Source: Acetobacteraceae bacterium (GTDB taxonomy: Bacteria; Pseudomonadota; Alphaproteobacteria; Acetobacterales; Acetobacteraceae). From it: DNA of 64,000 nucleotides. The stretch covers positions 248,001-312,000 of the forward strand of contig JAIXWG010000015.1 in NCBI GenBank assembly GCA_027482245.1. Reading direction: 5' to 3'. Shown piece by piece: positions 20,060 through 28,745 of the stretch (position 1 is its first letter; the number at the start of each line of letters is the position of its first letter). Below the pieces are notes generated by a model. It saw only the letters and a program-made list of their open reading frames with translations. It ran no database searches and was not told the origin of the DNA. The position numbers were made by a program, and so were the translations under genes.

Positions 20060-22189
20060 ATGGAAACCCGCGCCCCCTACGCCCCCGCCGATCTCCGCCG
20101 CCTGCTGCACCCCGCTTCCATCGCCGTCATCGGCGCCTCGGCGCGGGAGGGGTCCTTCGGGCTGCGCACGATCCGCAACCTCCGTGGCTTCGGGGGCGCC
20201 ATCCTGCCGGTGAACCCGCGCGGCGGCGTGATCGAGGGCCTGCCCTGCCACCCCAGCCTCGCCGCCCTGCCCCTGGTGCCGGATTGCGCCATTGTGGCGT
20301 TGGGCCGCGACCAGGTGGAGCAGACGCTGGCCGACTGCATCGCGGCGGGCGTCGGCGGCGTGATCCTCTACGCCTCCGGCTATGCGGAGACGCGCAAGCC
20401 CGAGCTGGTGGCGATGCAGGCGCGGCTCGCTGGCATGGTGGCCGGCACCGGCACGCGGCTGCTCGGCCCCAACTGCCTCGGCGCCACCAACTACCGGATC
20501 GGCGCGCGCATGATGTTCGGCCGCATGCCGGAACCGCGCGCGCTCGACTCCGCCGCCATCGGCATCGTGACGCAATCGGGTTCCGTCAGCATGGCGCTGG
20601 CCCAGGCGATGGAGCGCGGCGTCGCCGTCAGCCACGCCATCCCCGTCGGCAATGCGGCCGATGTCGGCATCGCCGACCTCATCGCCTACCTGGCGGAGGA
20701 TGAGGGCTGCCGCGCCATCGCCGCGGTGTTCGAGGGCGTGGAGCATCCCCGCCAGCTCGCCCAGGCCGCGGCGCTGGCCGCCCGCACCGGCAAGCCGCTG
20801 GTCATCCACAAGATGGCCGCGAGCGAGGCGGGGGCGGAGGCCGCGCTGTCCCACACCGGGGCGCTGGCCGGCGACCACGCCGCCTATCGCGCCGTCCTGG
20901 AAGCCGAGGGCGCTGTCATCGTGGAGAGCCTGGACGCGGTGATGGAGACCGCCCGCTTCCTCGCCAAGGCCGGGAGGCCGCAGGGTCCCCGCGGGAAAAC
21001 CGGCGTTGGCGTCGTGCTCGCCTCCGGCGGCTTCGGCGTCGCCGCGGCGGACCAGGCGGCGGCGGCCGGCGTGCCCCTGCCCCAGCCCGAGGGCGCGACG
21101 GCGGAGCGGCTGCGCGCCCATGTCCCCGAATTCGGCGCGGCGCGTAATCCCTGCGACGTCACCGCCATGGCACTGAACGACGACAGCGCCTTCGAGCAAT
21201 CGGCCGATGCCTTCCTGGCCGATCCCGCCTATGCCGCGCTGCTCGTCGTCTACCCCTATGCCGATGCCTTCGGCGCCACGCGGTTCGAGGGCTGGAAGCG
21301 CCTGGCCGCCCGCCACGGCAAGCCCATCGCCTGCTACTGGGCCAGCGAATGGCTGGAAGGCGAGGGCGTGCAGCGTCTGGAGGCCGAGCCCGGCATCGCC
21401 ACCTTCCGCAGCTTGCCGCGCCTCTTCGCCGCCATCGGCGCCTGGCTGGGGCAGGGCTCCGCCGCAGGCGGTGCCCTGCCGCCGACGCCGCCCGCAATCC
21501 GCGACGCCGCCACCGCCACGCTCCGCACCGCGCCGGACCGCGTGCTGGCGGAGCGCGCAGCGAAGGCGCTGCTCGCCCCCTATGGCATCCCCGTGGTGCC
21601 GGAACGCCTGGCGCGCACCGCGGCCGAGGCCGTGGCCGCCGCGACCGCGCTCGGCTTTCCCGTCGCGCTGAAGGCGGAAAGCCCCGACATCCCGCACAAG
21701 ACGGAAGCCGGCGTCATCCGCCTGAACCTCGGCGATGCCGCGTCCGTCGCAGCCGCCTTCGACGCCGTCATGGACCGCGCCCTAGCTGCCACCGCGGCCG
21801 ACCGCATCGCCGGCGTGCTGGTGCAGCCCATGGTGCCGCGCGGCGTGGAGATGCTGATGGGCGCGCGCATCAACCCGGCCTTCGGCCCGCTGGTCGCCTT
21901 CGGCTTCGGCGGCGTGATGGCGGAGCTGCTGCGCGACACCGCGCTGTTGCCCGCCCCCTTCAGCCCCGCGGCCGCGGCGGCGGCGCTGCGCCGTCTGAAG
22001 GGCGCCGCGCTGCTGGACGGCTTCCGCGGCGCGCCGCCGGTGGACATCGACGCCCTGGCCGGCACGCTCTCCCGCTTCTCCCGCTTCGTCGCCGACCAGG
22101 CTGAACTGGTCAGCGAGATCGACGTGAATCCGCTGATCTGCCTGGGCCAGTCCGTCACCGCCGTCGATGCGCTGATCGTCCGGCGCTGA
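20060..22189 (+). CDS. ADP-forming acetate/acyl-CoA ligase family protein (fused alpha-beta)
   Basis: 709 residues. Residues 1-140 form a CoA-binding Rossmann domain ([15 protein letters not shown]). Succinyl-CoA-synthetase-like ligase domains follow, with TQSGSVSMA and SHTGALAG, where H265 is the expected phosphohistidine. From about residue 490 comes an ATP-grasp domain ([40 protein letters not shown]). Such enzymes make acyl-CoA from acid, CoA and ATP with release of ADP, or the reverse. No acetyltransferase domain is fused, so it is not the Pat-type lysine acetylase. The substrate is unknown; no pathway partner is adjacent. Confidence 0.85.
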   Translation: METRAPYAPADLRRLLHPASIAVIGASAREGSFGLRTIRNLRGFGGAILPVNPRGGVIEGLPCHPSLAALPLVPDCAIVALGRDQVEQTLADCIAAGVGGVILYASGYAETRKPELVAMQARLAGMVAGTGTRLLGPNCLGATNYRIGARMMFGRMPEPRALDSAAIGIVTQSGSVSMALAQAMERGVAVSHAIPVGNAADVGIADLIAYLAEDEGCRAIAAVFEGVEHPRQLAQAAALAARTGKPLVIHKMAASEAGAEAALSHTGALAGDHAAYRAVLEAEGAVIVESLDAVMETARFLAKAGRPQGPRGKTGVGVVLASGGFGVAAADQAAAAGVPLPQPEGATAERLRAHVPEFGAARNPCDVTAMALNDDSAFEQSADAFLADPAYAALLVVYPYADAFGATRFEGWKRLAARHGKPIACYWASEWLEGEGVQRLEAEPGIATFRSLPRLFAAIGAWLGQGSAAGGALPPTPPAIRDAATATLRTAPDRVLAERAAKALLAPYGIPVVPERLARTAAEAVAAATALGFPVALKAESPDIPHKTEAGVIRLNLGDAASVAAAFDAVMDRALAATAADRIAGVLVQPMVPRGVEMLMGARINPAFGPLVAFGFGGVMAELLRDTALLPAPFSPAAAAAALRRLKGAALLDGFRGAPPVDIDALAGTLSRFSRFVADQAELVSEIDVNPLICLGQSVTAVDALIVRR

Positions 22190-22195
22190 CGGCGG

Positions 22196-22585
22196 TCACA
22201 GCCCCGCCGCCGCCAGCCCCACCAGCGCAGCCGCCGCCGTCCCCAGCATGGCGAAGGTCAGCCCCATGCCGATGGAGCGCCACTGCATCACCTCCGGCTC
22301 CCGCGATATGCCGAAGGCATGCGCCGCGCGCCCGGCCAGCAGCACGACGCCCAGCACATGCACGCCCCATTCCGGCAGGCCGTTCGCCTCCGCCAGCGCC
22401 ATCATCACCAGCGCCAGCGGCACGTATTCCGCGAAGTTCCCATGCGCCCGCACGGCGCGTTCCACCAGCCGGTGCTGCGTGCCGAGTGCCAGGCGATGGG
22501 CGTGGCGCTGCTTCACGACGCGCAGCGAGAGATACAGGAACCCGAAGCCGAGCAGCCCTGCGTAGAAGGCGGTCACGGGGAGCAT
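22196..22585 (-). CDS. MAPEG family membrane protein
   Basis: About 129 residues, start ATG 22585 behind a perfect AAGGAGGT with six-base spacing. Four hydrophobic segments and the motif RAHGNFAEYVPLAL (about residues 46-60) mark the MAPEG family (membrane-associated glutathione/eicosanoid proteins). Bacterial members may conjugate glutathione to electrophiles. Its start overlaps the stop of the YbaK-like gene (TGATG), so the two are coupled. A role in detoxification is inferred from the family only. Confidence 0.85.
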   Translation of the reverse strand: MLPVTAFYAGLLGFGFLYLSLRVVKQRHAHRLALGTQHRLVERAVRAHGNFAEYVPLALVMMALAEANGLPEWGVHVLGVVLLAGRAAHAFGISREPEVMQWRSIGMGLTFAMLGTAAAALVGLAAAGL

Positions 22586-23058
22586 CACGCGACCTCCTTC
22601 ACATCGGCCCGCCGCCCGCCGCTCATCCGCAGCAGCGCCTCGGCCGTCGTCTCGAACACATGCATGGGCGATCCGGCCGCGGCCCAGATACGGCCCAGCG
22701 CGAAGAGGTCCTCATCCACCAGCACCACCGGCGGCGTGAGATGCGCGATGGGCGCCACGCCGCCGATGGCGAAGCCCGTCACGTCCCGCACCCAGCCGCC
22801 ATCGGCACGTTTCACGTGAAACGCCGTCGCGGCCGCCACCTTGCCCATGTCCACGCGGTTGGCGCCGGAGGTGATGACCAGCACCGCCTGGCCGCCGGCG
22901 CGGAAGATGATGGATTTGGCGATCTGCGCCACGTCGCAGCCGACGGCGGCGGCCGCATCGGCAGCGCTCCGCGTGCCCTCCGGGAAGGCCTGGATCGTGT
23001 CGGGATGCCCCGCCGCCGCCAGCGCCGCCCTCACCCGTTCGACCGAACCGCCCGACAT
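22585..23058 (-). CDS. YbaK/EbsC family aminoacyl-tRNA deacylase-like protein
   Basis: About 157 residues, start ATG 23058 (a GTG at 23073 is an alternative). The YbaK fold shows in AKSIIFRAGGQAVLVITSG, with the functional Lys, and in FAIGGVAPIAHL. Members hydrolyse mischarged tRNAs such as Cys-tRNA(Pro) or Ala-tRNA(Pro); which one cannot be told here. A 14-bp parS core lies inside the gene, encoding FHVKR. The gene overlaps the MAPEG start. Confidence 0.85.
   Translation of the reverse strand: MSGGSVERVRAALAAAGHPDTIQAFPEGTRSAADAAAAVGCDVAQIAKSIIFRAGGQAVLVITSGANRVDMGKVAAATAFHVKRADGGWVRDVTGFAIGGVAPIAHLTPPVVLVDEDLFALGRIWAAAGSPMHVFETTAEALLRMSGGRRADVKEVA
22808..22823. other. parS-like ParB-binding site inside the YbaK-like gene
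   Basis: CGTTTCACGTGAAACG keeps the 14-bp palindromic core of the parS consensus TGTTTCACGTGAAACA; only the two outermost bases differ, and symmetrically. It lies about 21 kb from the next site. Given two perfect sites in the same window and parA/parB nearby, it is probably a functional, perhaps weaker, ParB nucleation site. Confidence 0.7.
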
Positions 23059-23138
23059 GCGGAAGCCCCCCACCTACCATGCCTCGCCACGCCGACGGCG
23101 CGCCGCCATATACAGCGCTGCCCCGGTCCCGGAACCCC

Positions 23139-24296
23139 ATGCGCGAATCCCTCGCCCTCTACATCCACTGGCCCTTCTGCGCCGCCAAATGCCCGTATTG
23201 CGACTTCAACAGCCATGTGCGGGACCGGATCGACCAGGATGCCTTCGCAGCCGCCCTGCGCCAGGAACTGAAGCGGGAGGCCGATCGCGCCGGCCGCCGG
23301 CCGCTGGCCAGCATCTTCTTCGGCGGCGGCACGCCGAGCCTCATGGCGCCCTCCACCGCCGCGCTGCTGATCGAGGATGCGACGCGCCTCTTCGACCCGC
23401 TGCCCGACATCGAGATCACGCTGGAAGCCAACCCGACCAGCGTCGAACTCGCGAAGCTGCGGGATTTCCGTGCCGCCGGCGTCAACCGCGCCTCGCTCGG
23501 GGTGCAGGCGCTGGACCCCGCCGCCCTCGCCTTCCTCGGCCGCAAGCATGACATCCGCGAAGCCATCGCGGCGCTGGAGGCTGCGCGGCAGACCTTCCCG
23601 CGGCTCAGCTTCGACCTGATCTATGCCCGCCCCGGCCAGCAGGAAGCCGCCTGGCGGGCGGAGCTGCGCCAGGCCCTGGCGCTCGCCGCCGACCACCTCT
23701 CGCTCTACCAGCTCACGATCGAACCCGGCACGCAGTTCGCCACCCTGTTCGGCCGCGGCGCCTTCACCCTGCCGGAGGGGGAGGAGGCGGAGCGCCTCTA
23801 CACTGCGACCGCGGAGGAAGCCGCTTCCTTCGGCCTTCGCGCCTATGAGGTCTCCAACTACGCGAAGCCGGGCGCGGAGAGCCGCCACAACCTCGCCTAT
23901 TGGCGCTATGGCGACTACCTCGGCATCGGGGCCGGCGCGCATCAGCGGCTGTCCTTCCCCGATGGCAGCCTTGTCGCGGCACGCCGGCACCGGGCGCCGG
24001 AGGAATGGCTGGCGCGGGTGCAGCGCGATGGCCATGCGGTGGTGGAGGAAGAAGCACTCAGCCCCCGCGACCGGGCGCGGGAGGCGCTGCTGATGGGGCT
24101 CCGGCTGCATGAGGGCATCGACCCCGCCCGGATCGAGGCGCGGAGCACCCTGCCCTTCGAGGATTGCGTCGATCGCCGCGCGCTGGACGGGCTGGCGGAG
24201 GAAGGGCTGCTGGAATGGCGGCCCGATGGGCGCCTGGCCGCGACCGCCGACGGGCTTTTGCGGCTGGACGCGCTGCTGCCGGTGCTGTTGCGTTAG
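23139..24296 (+). CDS. hemW: radical SAM heme chaperone HemW
   Basis: About 385 residues from ATG 23139; an in-frame ATG at 23079 lacks a ribosome site. The CxxxCxxC motif is C14, C18, C21 (FCAAKCPYC), followed by FFGGGTPSL and ITLEANPTS, the standard HemW pattern. The family binds a 4Fe-4S cluster and SAM and inserts heme into respiratory enzymes; it is often mislabelled as oxygen-independent coproporphyrinogen oxidase, which has extra N-terminal residues not seen here. It heads rightward toward a hairpin cluster that probably ends its transcript. Confidence 0.9.
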   Translation: MRESLALYIHWPFCAAKCPYCDFNSHVRDRIDQDAFAAALRQELKREADRAGRRPLASIFFGGGTPSLMAPSTAALLIEDATRLFDPLPDIEITLEANPTSVELAKLRDFRAAGVNRASLGVQALDPAALAFLGRKHDIREAIAALEAARQTFPRLSFDLIYARPGQQEAAWRAELRQALALAADHLSLYQLTIEPGTQFATLFGRGAFTLPEGEEAERLYTATAEEAASFGLRAYEVSNYAKPGAESRHNLAYWRYGDYLGIGAGAHQRLSFPDGSLVAARRHRAPEEWLARVQRDGHAVVEEEALSPRDRAREALLMGLRLHEGIDPARIEARSTLPFEDCVDRRALDGLAEEGLLEWRPDGRLAATADGLLRLDALLPVLLR

Positions 24297-24321
24297 CGGA
24301 TGCGACGATGGTCCGACCGCA

Positions 24322-24490
24322 GGGGGGCTCTGCCCCCCCGCCCAAGTGGTTATCGCAAGGGGGCTCCGCCCCCCTGCACCCCCGGCCAGGGTCCAACGGG
24401 ACCCTGGACCGCGAGGTTTTTGACTGATGACGGTCCAGGGGCGGTTCGCCCCTGGCATGGGGGGTGCGGGGGGAACGGCGTTCCCCCCGC
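24322..24490. repeat. cluster of five hairpins, second copy of the dispersed element
   Basis: Stems at 24322-24338 (GGGGGGC/GCCCCCC), 24358-24375, 24386-24407 (CCAGGGTCC/GGACCCTGG), 24435-24455 (CCAGGGGCG/CGCCCCTGG) and 24466-24490 (GCGGGGGGAAC/GTTCCCCCCGC). The core CCAGGGTCCA...GGGACCCTGGACC and the neighbouring GGTCCAGGGG stem match the cluster at 7696-7761. It fills the gap between hemW and the pyruvyl-transferase gene and could terminate hemW. Confidence 0.8.
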
Positions 24491-24505
24491 GACACCCTGA
24501 CCCCC

Positions 24506-25531
24506 ATGCGCACCGCCTTCCTCGGCGCCTATGGCTACGGCAACCTCGGCGACGAGCTCTGCCTGATCGAGGCCCTGCAATCCTTCCCGACCGCGGAAGC
24601 CCACGCCTTCTCCGTCAACGCCGCCTGGACGCTCCGCTGCGTCCCCGGCCTGCAGGGCTGCTTCCCGGACGGCGAGGCGATGCTGGCCCTCGCCCCCGCC
24701 CGCATCGTCTTCGGCGGCGGCATGTTCGGCGTGGTGGACGCCTTCCGCTACTGGATGCCCTTCCTGGCCCGCGCCATGGCGCAGGGGACGGAAATCCATC
24801 TGCACAACCTCGGCGTCGCCTGGCTGCTGAAGGACCGGTCCTGGCTGGACGCCACCGCGCACCACGTCTTCGCCAACCTGGCCAGCCTCTCGGTGCGTGA
24901 TCCGCTGTCCGCCGAACGCCTGGCGGAAGCCGGGCTGGCCCGGCTGCCTCGCCTGACCTTCTTCCCGGAAGCCCGCATCGCCCCCGATCCCGACCTGGCC
25001 GTTGCCCTGCTCGGCCCGCCCGATCTGGGGGGGGCCCGTCAGGGGGGACCGCCCCTGCTCGGCCTGTCCATCATCCCCTCTCCCCTCATGCGGGACTGCC
25101 TGCGCCACGATGCGGCGCGGGTGCGGGCGGTGCTGGCGGAATTCGCCGGCCACGCCGTGGTGCCCATCGTCAGCACCGTCCACATCGACAGCGCGGAGGA
25201 GGATGACCTGACCGGCGCCGCCGATTTCCTGCGCGACTTCCTGCCCGACGCGCCGATCGCCGCCCCCCTGCTGCTGGACCGCGCGCATTGGCAGGCGGAG
25301 ATGACGCCGCGGCGCCTCAAGGGCCTGATCGCCCGCTGCGACGTGCTGGTCACGCAGCGCAAGCACAACGCCATCCACGCCATCGGCGCGGGGGTGCGCG
25401 TGATCGGGCTGCACCCGCTGATCGACAACAGCCTGCGCCGCACCTTCGTGACGCTGGCGAACGACCTGCCGAAGGGGTCGCGCTGCGTAGGGCTGGATGA
25501 GGTGCCGCCGCCGGAGCCGGTGGCCGAATGA
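24506..25531 (+). CDS. polysaccharide pyruvyl transferase family protein
   Basis: 341 residues from ATG 24506. The N-terminal AFLGAYGYGNLGDELCLIEAL is the typical opening of the CsaB/WcaK family, followed by FGGGMFG, SVRDPLSAERL and, near the end, VTQRKHNAIHAIGAGV, the family's C-terminal signature. Such GT-B-like enzymes move pyruvate from PEP to a sugar of an exopolysaccharide or cell-wall glycan. The downstream gene looks like a diverged partner. The Gly/Pro-rich stretch around residues 170-188 resembles the intergenic hairpin repeats and may be a small insertion. Confidence 0.82.
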   Translation: MRTAFLGAYGYGNLGDELCLIEALQSFPTAEAHAFSVNAAWTLRCVPGLQGCFPDGEAMLALAPARIVFGGGMFGVVDAFRYWMPFLARAMAQGTEIHLHNLGVAWLLKDRSWLDATAHHVFANLASLSVRDPLSAERLAEAGLARLPRLTFFPEARIAPDPDLAVALLGPPDLGGARQGGPPLLGLSIIPSPLMRDCLRHDAARVRAVLAEFAGHAVVPIVSTVHIDSAEEDDLTGAADFLRDFLPDAPIAAPLLLDRAHWQAEMTPRRLKGLIARCDVLVTQRKHNAIHAIGAGVRVIGLHPLIDNSLRRTFVTLANDLPKGSRCVGLDEVPPPEPVAE

Positions 25532-25556
25532 CGGCGCTGGCGACGGGGGGCATGGC

Positions 25557-26504
25557 GTGACGCAGACGCTGCTGATCGCGGAGCGGCCATTCCGGGAATT
25601 GCGATCCCGCGCCATCCTGCTGCCGCTGCCCCGGGCGCTGGGGGCGGACCGGCCGGTGCTGGTCGCAACCCCGGCCCCCCGCGCGCCCCAGGCCTTCACG
25701 GCGGTGCCGCCCAAGCCGGATGTCGTGGCGCTCGGCGTCACCCGCGTGGTGCTGGCCGGCGTGTTCGAGGACCGGCCGACGCTCAACCGCGCCCTCGCCC
25801 TCGCCGCCCGCGCGGTCGCCGCCGGCGCCACGCTGGAAGCCCGCGGGCTGACGCTCGAACGCTCCGCCGCCCGGCGCGACCCGCCCCGCGGGGTGGAGGT
25901 GCTGGACCACGCCACGGTGATCGAGGCGCGGGACCACCACACCGCCAATACCCTGCTGGTCTGGCGGGTCGCCGCGCCGCTGCGGGTGAACTTCTACGCC
26001 GAGCGGGACGTCCGCCCCGACCCCAGCCTGCTGGAGGGCCTGCCCCCCGGCCCGCTGCTCGGCCTGGCGCTGCTTGGCGCGCCGGAGATGCGCGCCACCT
26101 GGCGGGCGCGCCTGCCCGAACTCGCGGCCTGGCTGGCACCGATGAAGGGCTGGCCCGTCCTGCCCCTGCCGGCCGATGCGGCGGAGGGGGAAGGCGACGA
26201 CTATGCCGGCAGCACCGCCTTCGCCCAGGCGCTGCTGCCGAACTCCCCCATCCTGCTGCCCCAGCTGGCGGACCCGGTGGAGCGGCGGCGGCAGCTGACG
26301 GTGGGGCGGATGCGGGCGCTGGCCGGCCGCTGCGGCGCCGTCATCACCAACCAGGACCTGGTGGCGGCGGTCGCGGGCACGGCAGGGGTGCCGGTGGCGG
26401 GGATGGTGCTGGGGCGGGACCGCCGGATCGTCGCCTGCATGACGACGCTGGCGAACCAGATGGCCCCCGGCAGCCTGCTGATCTACCCGCCGCATCCCGG
26501 CTGA
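25557..26504 (+). CDS. conserved hypothetical, possibly a diverged pyruvyl-transferase-like partner
   Basis: 315 residues from GTG 25557, 25 bases after the previous stop and after a G-rich Shine-Dalgarno-like run; an upstream frame opening at 25497 has no site. I see no clear catalytic motif. Two halves look alpha/beta, and the C-terminal part (RCGAVITNQDLVAAVAGTAGVPVAGM) has the same Cys-x-x-hydrophobic-Thr-x-x topology as the end of its neighbour. This suggests a decayed or specialised paralogue in the same operon. No signal peptide or membrane helix. Confidence 0.6.
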   Translation: MTQTLLIAERPFRELRSRAILLPLPRALGADRPVLVATPAPRAPQAFTAVPPKPDVVALGVTRVVLAGVFEDRPTLNRALALAARAVAAGATLEARGLTLERSAARRDPPRGVEVLDHATVIEARDHHTANTLLVWRVAAPLRVNFYAERDVRPDPSLLEGLPPGPLLGLALLGAPEMRATWRARLPELAAWLAPMKGWPVLPLPADAAEGEGDDYAGSTAFAQALLPNSPILLPQLADPVERRRQLTVGRMRALAGRCGAVITNQDLVAAVAGTAGVPVAGMVLGRDRRIVACMTTLANQMAPGSLLIYPPHPG

Positions 26505-26654
26505 GGGCCGCGATTCCGCTGGCCCCGGCGCATCCGTTCCTGGTATGTTTCGGCCATCGCCAGCGCCAGTTCGCGCGTCTTCCCCGCCCCCGGCACCCCT
26601 GGAATCGGTGCTAAAGGTGCTAAAAGGGGTTAGTGCGGCTAAAGATTGAGGGCG

Positions 26655-27545
26655 TCACCCGGCCTCGCGGGAGATCTCCAGCGCCCGGGCATAGACCTGC
26701 TTCCGGGGCAGGCCCGTCGCCGCCGCCACCATCGCCGCCGCATCGCGCAGGCTCTGCCCTTCCAGGGCGGCGCGCAGCTGGGTGTCGAGGTCCTCGGCCG
26801 CGGTCGTCTCCTCCGGCGCCGGGCCGACCACCAGGCAGATCTCGCCCCGCGCCTCGGCCGTGGCGTAGTGGGCGGCCAGCTCGGCCAGCGTGCCGCGCCG
26901 CACCTCCTCGAACCGTTTCGTGAGTTCGCGGGCGACGGCGGCGGGACGATCGGGGCCGAGGCCCTCCGCCAGCGCGGCCAGCGTCTCCGCCAGCCGGTGC
27001 GGCGCCTCGTGCAGGATGATGGTCGCCGTCAGCCCCGCGCGCTCCGCCGCCCGGTGGCGCGCGATGGCGGCGGCGCGGGGGCCGTCCTTCGGCGGCAGGA
27101 AGCCGAGGAACACGAAGGGGTGTGGCGGCAGGCCGGACAGCGTCAGCGCGACCACCGCCGCGTTGGGCCCCGGAATGGCCGTGACGGCGTGTCCCGCCTC
27201 GATCGCCGCCCGCACCAGCCGGTAGCCGGGGTCGGAGACGAGGGGCGTGCCGGCGTCGGAGGCCAGGGCCAACTTCTCGCCCCGCGCGATTCTGTCCAGG
27301 ATCCGCGGAATCATCTCCGCTTCGTTGTGGTCATGCAGTGGCACCAAGGTCGCGGAGACGCCATAACGCTGCAACAGATGGCCTGTTACCCTGGTGTCCT
27401 CGCAGAGCACGGCATCCGCCCCGCCGAGCACCGCGAGAGCCCGGGGCGACAGGTCGCCGAGATTGCCGATCGGCGTCGCCACCAGGGAAAGCCCGTCAGG
27501 GATTTCCCGGTTCGTCGCCCGCTCTGGAGGGTCACCGCTTGCCAA
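26655..27545 (-). CDS. rsmI: 16S rRNA (cytidine-1402-2'-O)-methyltransferase RsmI
   Basis: About 296 residues. The motifs LSLVATPIGNLGDLSPRAL, EDTRVTGHLLQRYG, LASDAGTPLVSDPGYRLV and TAIPGPNAAVVALTLSGLP are diagnostic of this SAM-dependent enzyme, which 2'-O-methylates C1402 in the decoding centre of 16S rRNA. The start is uncertain: TTG 27545 has GAGGGG nine bases upstream and fits the family length, while the next in-frame option (GTG 27641) adds a non-conserved tail. The TTG start overlaps the divergent lipoprotein gene by seven bases. Confidence 0.9.
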   Translation of the reverse strand: MASGDPPERATNREIPDGLSLVATPIGNLGDLSPRALAVLGGADAVLCEDTRVTGHLLQRYGVSATLVPLHDHNEAEMIPRILDRIARGEKLALASDAGTPLVSDPGYRLVRAAIEAGHAVTAIPGPNAAVVALTLSGLPPHPFVFLGFLPPKDGPRAAAIARHRAAERAGLTATIILHEAPHRLAETLAALAEGLGPDRPAAVARELTKRFEEVRRGTLAELAAHYATAEARGEICLVVGPAPEETTAAEDLDTQLRAALEGQSLRDAAAMVAAATGLPRKQVYARALEISREAG

Positions 27546-28732
27546 GTCGTTCTGCCCCTCAACTGCAAGACCGCCCGGCACCGCGCCGCCTGTTGGGCGG
27601 GGTCGCCATCGCCGCCCTTCTGGGCATGGCCGCCTGCGCACCGCAACCCCCGCGGTCGTCCTTCATCGGCATCGCGCCGCCGATCGGCGGGACGGCGCCC
27701 GTGCTGGCCGCCCCCGTCGGGCCGCAGCGCGCGGCCATGCTGCTGCCGCTGACGGGCGCGCAGGCGCCGCTTGGCCAGGCCATGCTGAATGCCGGCACCA
27801 TGGCGCTGTTCGACGAGGCCCCGCAGGGCGTGGAGATCGCGCCGCGCGACACCGGCGGCACGCCCCAGGGCGCCGCCGCCGCCGCCCGCGCGGCCATCGC
27901 CGATGGTGCCCGCATCATCATCGGCCCCCTGACGAGTGCCGAGGCCGCCGCGGTGGCGGAGCCCGCCCGCGCCGCGGGGGTGCCGGTGCTGGCCTTCACC
28001 AATGACGCACAGCGCGCCGGCGGCGGCACCTGGGTGCTCGGCATCACGCCGCAGCAGCAGGTGCGCCGCGTGGTGGCGGCCGCCGCGCAGCAGGGGGCGC
28101 AGCGCTTCGCCCTCGGCGCGCCGGACAATGAATTCGGCCGGGCCCTGGGCTCCGCGCTGCGCGGCGCCGTGGCGGAACTTGGCCTGCCCGCGCCCAGCAT
28201 CGCGCTGCACCCCGCCAATGCGGAACCGGCCATGGCGGCCTCCGGCGCCCGGGTCTCCGCCGCGCGGGCCGAAGCCGTGCTGATCGGTGAGGCCGGTGAG
28301 CGCGCCCGCCGCTTCGCCGCCGCCTGGGTGGCCGAAGCCGGGGAGAATCCGCCGCGGCTGCTCGGCACCTCGCTCTGGCTGCAGGATGGCGCAATGCGGG
28401 CGGAGCCGGCACTGGCCGGCGCCTGGTTCGCCGGGCCCGATGGCCGCACCCGCGCGCGGTTCGAGGCCCGCTACCGCGACGCCTTCCGGGAGACGCCGCC
28501 GCGCGTCGCCGCCACGGCCTATGACGCCGCGGCCATCGCGGTGCGCGCGCTGCGCCAGGGTGCCTCCCCGGCGCAGGTGACGGCGATGGAGGGCTTTGCC
28601 GGCGCCGATGGCCCGGTGCGCCTGCTGCCGGAAGGCCAGACGCTGCGCGGCCTGGCGCTTTACGCCGTCTCCAGCGGCGCCGACCCGGTGCAGGTGGAAC
28701 CGGCCCCCCTGCCCGGCGCGCCTGGCAGCTGA
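27539..28732 (+). CDS. penicillin-binding protein activator-like lipoprotein (LppC/LpoA family)
   Basis: 397 residues from TTG 27539, supported by GGAGGG seven bases upstream and by giving a clean lipoprotein signal: RR, then GGVAIAALLGMAAC with lipidated C33. The mature part has the periplasmic-binding-protein fold of the LppC family (AAMLLPLTGAQAPLGQAMLNAG, IIGPLTSAEAAAV, VPVLAFTND). In enterobacteria LpoA activates PBP1A; in alphaproteobacteria the role is less clear. The pairing with a divergent rsmI is a conserved arrangement in many proteobacteria. Confidence 0.85.
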   Translation: MPSRSAPQLQDRPAPRRLLGGVAIAALLGMAACAPQPPRSSFIGIAPPIGGTAPVLAAPVGPQRAAMLLPLTGAQAPLGQAMLNAGTMALFDEAPQGVEIAPRDTGGTPQGAAAAARAAIADGARIIIGPLTSAEAAAVAEPARAAGVPVLAFTNDAQRAGGGTWVLGITPQQQVRRVVAAAAQQGAQRFALGAPDNEFGRALGSALRGAVAELGLPAPSIALHPANAEPAMAASGARVSAARAEAVLIGEAGERARRFAAAWVAEAGENPPRLLGTSLWLQDGAMRAEPALAGAWFAGPDGRTRARFEARYRDAFRETPPRVAATAYDAAAIAVRALRQGASPAQVTAMEGFAGADGPVRLLPEGQTLRGLALYAVSSGADPVQVEPAPLPGAPGS

Positions 28733-28745
28733 CGCCGGGCCAGCC

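Noticed and set aside
20060-22189. Pat-type lysine acetyltransferase (acyl-CoA-ligase-like plus GNAT)
   Set aside because: No GNAT domain is present; the protein ends after the ATP-grasp domain.
23139-24296. Oxygen-independent coproporphyrinogen III oxidase HemN
   Set aside because: The CxxxCxxC motif lies at residue 14 without the extra N-terminal region of HemN; HemW fits better.
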